Of a DNA stretch of 64,000 nt, positions 58,745 through 64,000 are shown one piece after another (the stretch's first letter is position 1; each line of letters starts with the position of its first letter). The notes below the pieces were generated by a model that had not been told where the DNA came from, searched no databases, and saw nothing but the letters and a program-made list of their open reading frames with translations. The DNA comes from Pleurotus djamor. Its lineage: Eukaryota; Basidiomycota; Agaricomycetes; Agaricales; Pleurotaceae. The position numbers and the translations under genes were made by a program. Location of the stretch: the NCBI GenBank assembly GCA_029747585.1, contig JAPEVF010000040.1, positions 95,208 through 159,207 on the forward strand, written 5' to 3'.

Positions 58745-60852
58745 TTAAAGAGGCTCGGAGTGAGTCTTCTTACCAGAAACGAACTGGATCTGGTACGGAT
58801 GTTCCCAAGATACAGACCTCTCCCCAAGATCAGCCAGGCCCTCGCTGTTGACTTCGCCGTAGTTCGTGAGTGCGAACAGGCTGGCGCAAGAATAGACGAT
58901 CTTGGTGAGGCCCATGTATTGCGACCTCAGATCCCTAATGACCCATTTTCCATCACAGAAAAACGGGGCATCCTCAGGCCTATACCAGCGGCGGAAATCG
59001 ATGTAGAGTTCACAGAGGCCATCCGGTACGACCACATCAGGGATGAAGATACCGGAGACCTAAAGTGAGGTCAGGCTTCACAAGTCCGAAGGAAGAGATT
59101 CTTTAGGGCATACCGGGTTCGTGGGAGGCTCTGGCCCATCCGTGAATGTGATTTTAAGGGTTTGCAGCAGAGGGCAAAGTTTCTTGATTTCAGTGAAGAT
59201 GTCCTTTTCGGATATTGGTACGCGGAGCTCCAATCGTTCAAGCCCAATAGGATGAGCGGAATTATGGTAGATATTATGCATGGCTGGGTAAAGTTGCGAT
59301 GCGTCGCAACCGTTATCGAAGAGGTCCCCGTAAAGCGACAGCGCTGTGATGTACTTTTGATGACAATAAGAAGCGGCAACTGACATGGGTCCTTCGAATG
59401 TCCGAAGTTGAGGTAGAAGTTGCCCAGTTGGCAACGGAGGGAGACTGGCGTTTGCAACTGGGATGAAACGAAGATGGTCGAGGTTCCCCAGTTTGTGCAT
59501 GAGATCTCCCCACCGGCATGCTAAATCTGCCGGAGGAGGAACGATGGATAGGTCAGACAAAGCGGTCAGCCTGTCAGAGAAAAGGAAGTCGTAGAAGGAC
59601 TTCTCGAGGACAGCTTGCGAGCCAATCTTCAAGGCAGAAATTCCCTGCCACTGGAAACGCGCAAGTAACTGAGATGGATCATCACTGGGATCCCAGCTGG
59701 TGCCAAAGGTAAGGGAGGCGGTTCTGATCAACCTGGCATTGTCCCCGCGGCGGCGGCGGGGAGAGGCACAATTCTCCAAGGTGATATCCTTCCAACAGAA
59801 ATCAGAGTCGTCCTTTTTGTAGTCCGCAAGGGCGTTCAAGAGGTGCGACGTGATCTCGACATTTTTGAAGGTGAGGCTGCGCAAAGCAGGGAACTTTGAA
59901 AGCCAAATAGTGACAGGTTTGTTTACTGGGGGACGTTCGCCGATGCCATCGCCAACCACATGGATTTCTTGAACGGAACTCGCGGATGCATCGACAACCT
60001 TTTGTCCGATCTCCCCGATGGAGTCGATTGCCCTACTTGCACAAGTCATCAAGAAGGATGTGGGTATAGAGCCGAGACGGAGGACGAAAAGATCCTCGCG
60101 GTCCTCGTCTACATTGCTGACCACATGTTGTCTTGGGGGGTTCGGCTCAGAGTGCCAAGGATCCACCGGGGTAGGTTTTGTCCCCTCCTCAATGGAAAGA
60201 GCTAGGCCCCTCCGAGTTTGAGCATCAGGTAGCCCGCCGCGGCGACGTCGAATTTTGACATCATCGGTTCGGGAGACTGAAGATGAAGGGACGACCAATG
60301 TAGCATCTTGATTCCGTAAACTGTCTGCAACAGACGCCGAGATACCACCAAGGTTAGGAAGGGGAGGGATTCCTTGAAGTTCATCATGGTTACCACCAGA
60401 GACATTAGGTGAGGTCGGTGCGGTTCGATATGACCCTCTGGAGGAGGCGGGAGAAGTACCAGTAGACGAAGTTGTCCGAGAACCAAGTACATTCATAATA
60501 GGATCGAAGACGCGGCGCTTGGGAGGGGTCTCTAAGACATACTTCTCCGGGTTTGATGGACTACTTCGTGATTGACTACGACTACCATGGGGCTNGGGGG
60601 GATACAGAACGCGAATGCAAGAAGGCTTAAGGGACAAAAAGTCTAATGAATACTCGAAAAATACGCGTCAAATGGAGCTTACAGGTGGACCTTGACGGAG
60701 TTCCACGAAGAGACAAGGTTGACACTCGAGTAGCTATCCCAACTGCACGTCCGGTTGCTTTGCAGATACATGAGATCAAACGGGGCGTAAGCGACGGTGT
60801 CAAGCTACTCACAAGGAGAGCAAGGCGCAGATTTGTTCAGGTGTTTGGCCAT
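58745..60852 (-). CDS. Large LRR-like protein with disordered N-terminus
   Basis: Exons 60852-60813, 60642-59114 and 59059-58745, 1,884 nt, 627 residues. The first exon gives MAKHLNKSAPCSP, the second starts YFLSLKPS. Residues ~25-190 are Ser/Pro/Arg-rich and probably disordered. From ~190 on, leucine-patterned segments appear (LTFKNVEITSHLL, ISALKIGSQAVL, LGNLDHLRFIPVA, LQTLKITFTDG), like the receptor part of fungal F-box proteins. I do not see an F-box. The end is VPDGLCELYIDFRRWYRPED. One N at 60,595 keeps the frame. Function unknown. Confidence 0.7.
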
Positions 60853-60881
60853 CTGGAGATCGAAGGAGATTAGAGGCGCTA

Positions 60882-60935
60882 AGTCCGAGTGGTTAAGGAC
60901 AGCTCTTGCGCCAAAAGGTCACGCTTACAGTCGGG
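60882..60935 (+). other. tRNA-like A-box sequence (5' half only)
   Basis: AGTCCGAGTGGTTAAGG resembles the D-arm/A-box of Ser or Leu tRNAs and follows a GGCGCTA start. No B-box (GGTTCGAATCC) or pairing 3' acceptor half follows within 100 bp. It is likely a relic or chance match. Confidence 0.25.
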
Positions 60936-62016
60936 CGGTATAACCAGTATACGCGTCTAGAAGCAAGAATAGGATAGAGAGAGCAAGATAAGGGATAACT
61001 TGGCGCGATAGCTGATAATACAAAGACGATTCCATATCAGTTCCAAACACAAAGGTCGGTACGTGACTGCACGCACCACGACGCGTCAATCAAAGATAGA
61101 AGCACCGGGAGAACTGAGCAGTGTGCGCGAGACTTTGTCCGTACCGTCGAGGTACAGGAAGATGGTCGGCTTGGTTGAAGCTTTCGGGTCAATGGCAGTG
61201 GGCAAGATGAAGAATGGGACATACTGCATCGTGTTTTCCTTTATATAGCCCTTGGCAGCGGTCTAGTGTGGACGCTTCTACTGCTCTTTGACCGCCCAAC
61301 GAAGGTGTCTCACCGACACTGTGGTCACTGTTGATGGATATTTGGTTTGGACAATGAGATTCTTGGCGGACGTGAAAGGGCACGAGCAGGTAAAACTATC
61401 CCAAAAAGTCATCTTGCATAGTCCAAGCATGGGCGAAGTTCATTGTCATTGAGGCAGGGGATGGGGGGACAAAGCAAGGATGGGGGAGAACAGAGCAAGG
61501 TCGATTATAAGGACATCTGGCGACGACAGAGATTACTTAATTGGGTATAAGAACAGAACACTGCAAGACCTACACTTGATTTCCAGGAACATTCAAACAG
61601 TTCATGGTAAATTTACGAGGAAATATCTGAGCGAACAGAGCAAGTACGCCACGGGCACTCCGAAGGAGGAAGAACGCGCCATCATCCTTGTAACGTGGAA
61701 GGGACCGAGTCCGACCGACGCGTTGCGCGGGCAGGCCTTCTAAACCCTTGAAAGGTTGGTTTCAGAAACGTTCAGCCAAGGGACACGCGATGTATTTGAG
61801 TGGGGGTTTATTGCATACTGATTGCGTATATGTAAATGTAGATGCAGTGAGGACATGACCACGAAAAAGGCAAAAAGCAAAATAATTAACCGCAACCAGC
61901 AAGGCCGCATTTTGTTATACCAACATCTCGGCAGCTCTACCCCGTCCAGATACACTACCCGAACATTCAACCAAGCCAACGACTGCGGAAGTATTTGCGA
62001 AGGAGCAAGAGTGCAT
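60936..62016. other. Intergenic, no gene firmly supported
   Basis: About 1.1 kb upstream of the LRR-like gene and downstream of Hsp10. A 47-codon minus frame at 61,086-61,229 (starting MQYVPFFILPTAIDP) lies just below a TATATAAA. The box is too close to the ATG for a normal promoter, so it stays unannotated. Confidence 0.4.
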
Positions 62017-62551
62017 TTACTCCTGGATCTTGGCGAGGATTTCCGAGTCCCTGAAGAGGTGGTATTCCTAGTTTTAAGAAGATTCATTGTAAGAAAACCC
62101 GATCCAGTTCGAAGAAAGGCACATATAAGGGGCGACGTACCTCTTCCCCAACTTTGATGGGGTTTCCGCCCCAACCCGGAAGCAAAACGCGGTCACCAGC
62201 CTTCACAGTCGTCGGGACAACGACACCGTCTTTGTTTGGTGCACCGGGTCCAACAGCAATCACCGTGGCTTCAGGAAGAGGACTGTTCGTTGCGGAGGTA
62301 GGCAAGAAAATTCCAGTCGCGGTTCTCTACAAACGCAGCGCACCAGTCAGCCATGCTCTCCGAGAAGTGAACCTCGTAACAGGGCCTCAAGGGTGATACT
62401 CACTGTCTCAGCCTTGAACCGTTGGACAAGGACGCGGTCGAAAAGAGGAACGAGAGACTTGATGGACTTGAAGGTTGCTTGGGATGCCTGTGTTCGGTCG
62501 GTCGGTCGGTAAGCGTGCGCGACGACGCGGAAAACGACTTTTACTGACCAT
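62017..62551 (-). CDS. HSP10: Mitochondrial 10 kDa chaperonin (Hsp10/Cpn10)
   Basis: Co-chaperonin that caps Hsp60 for protein folding in the matrix. Four exons: 62551-62549 (the ATG only), 62487-62404, 62326-62141 and 62067-62017, 324 nt, 107 residues, normal for the family. The order is IKSLVPLFDRVLVQRFKAE, RTATGIFLP (the mobile loop that binds Hsp60), ATVIAVGPG, AGDRVLLPGWGG and the end EYHLFRDSEILAKIQE. Splicing at 62,141/62,067 rebuilds VGEEEYHLFRD. The first intron follows the start codon directly; an in-frame TGA upstream of the ATG excludes a longer start. A run of GGTCGGTCGG lies in that intron. Confidence 0.95.
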
Positions 62552-62947
62552 TTCAAATGCTCAGCGACGACGGAAGCAGCAACGAAGAAAGAAAAGGTGA
62601 CGACGAGAAATAGATGGTGGTGGAAGGAGGTGAAGAGAACCTTCCGGAACGCATATTTTTTCTCAAGAAATCGAAGGATCACGTGCGTAACGGGATGACC
62701 TAATCAGTGATCACTGTCACAGTGTCAGTGTTCACGGCGCTCGATCCGATTCCTGGAGTCCGTAACGAGTGCACCAAGTTTCCAAATCATAATCGTAAGG
62801 TAGACGTAACGATTGGGACAAATGTGTAAAAAGCAATCCACATGAAAGAACATTATTGATTGGTTGTAAAAACTTCTTCCATCTAAAACGCATCTCCAAG
62901 AGCAAGCCGCCCAAACACCACATTTTTCAGCATGTCGAGAACGACAT

Positions 62948-64000
<1,053 letters not shown>

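Noticed and set aside
60882..60935. Possible Ser/Leu tRNA gene
   Set aside because: The A-box-like D arm is present but there is no B-box and no pairing acceptor stem.
61086..61229. 47-codon minus frame below a TATATAAA
   Set aside because: The box is about a dozen bases from the ATG, too close for transcription start plus leader; no family resemblance.

Overview
The window is nuclear DNA of a filamentous basidiomycete (mushroom-forming Agaricomycetes). Genes carry many 50-75 bp GT-AG introns. The set includes a DUF6533 membrane protein, a CFEM protein, a secreted sedolisin, a GH10-CBM1 xylanase and a large crop of Agaricomycete-style F-box proteins. Conserved eukaryotic genes (ETF:ubiquinone oxidoreductase, AP-1 mu, Hsp10, actin) serve as anchors. 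Scattered N characters mark low-quality calls. Several sit in homopolymers and behave as extra bases: dropping them restores the frame of actin, of the DUF6533 gene and of one F-box gene.

Layout. 1-8 kb: a WRN/RNase D-type 3'-5' exonuclease (cut by the window edge), a DUF6533 protein, ETF-QO and a two-helix membrane protein. 8-38 kb: an F-box/LRR-like array. I assign its members to five families by their protein sequences: A (8.1, 16.7 and 26.2 kb), B (9.8 and 14.7 kb), C (11.8, 20.2, 30.2 and 35.2 kb), D (18.5 kb) and E (33.1 kb, broken, plus a copy split between 23 and 26 kb). The array is interrupted by a PQ-loop gene and a damaged xylanase. 38-52 kb: three small RING-finger genes, a kinase-like gene, AP-1 mu, a tripeptidyl-peptidase, a CFEM protein and a hAT transposase relic. 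52-61 kb: two more F-box-type genes and one large LRR-like gene. 62-64 kb: Hsp10 and actin.

How it fits together. Most of the accessory content points to ubiquitin ligation: candidate SCF substrate receptors (F-box plus variable leucine-rich tails) beside RING proteins that could act as E3s. The F-box genes grow by local duplication. Three C copies share an 11-exon structure and a conserved promoter block holding CACGTG, a GTGAC-N2-GTCAC palindrome and TGAGTCA. An E-C block exists in both orientations. One E copy is split in a way that a single ~2.4 kb inversion carrying the PQ-loop gene would explain. The picture is of a rapidly turning-over F-box nursery between stable housekeeping genes. 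What these receptors target cannot be read from the sequence.
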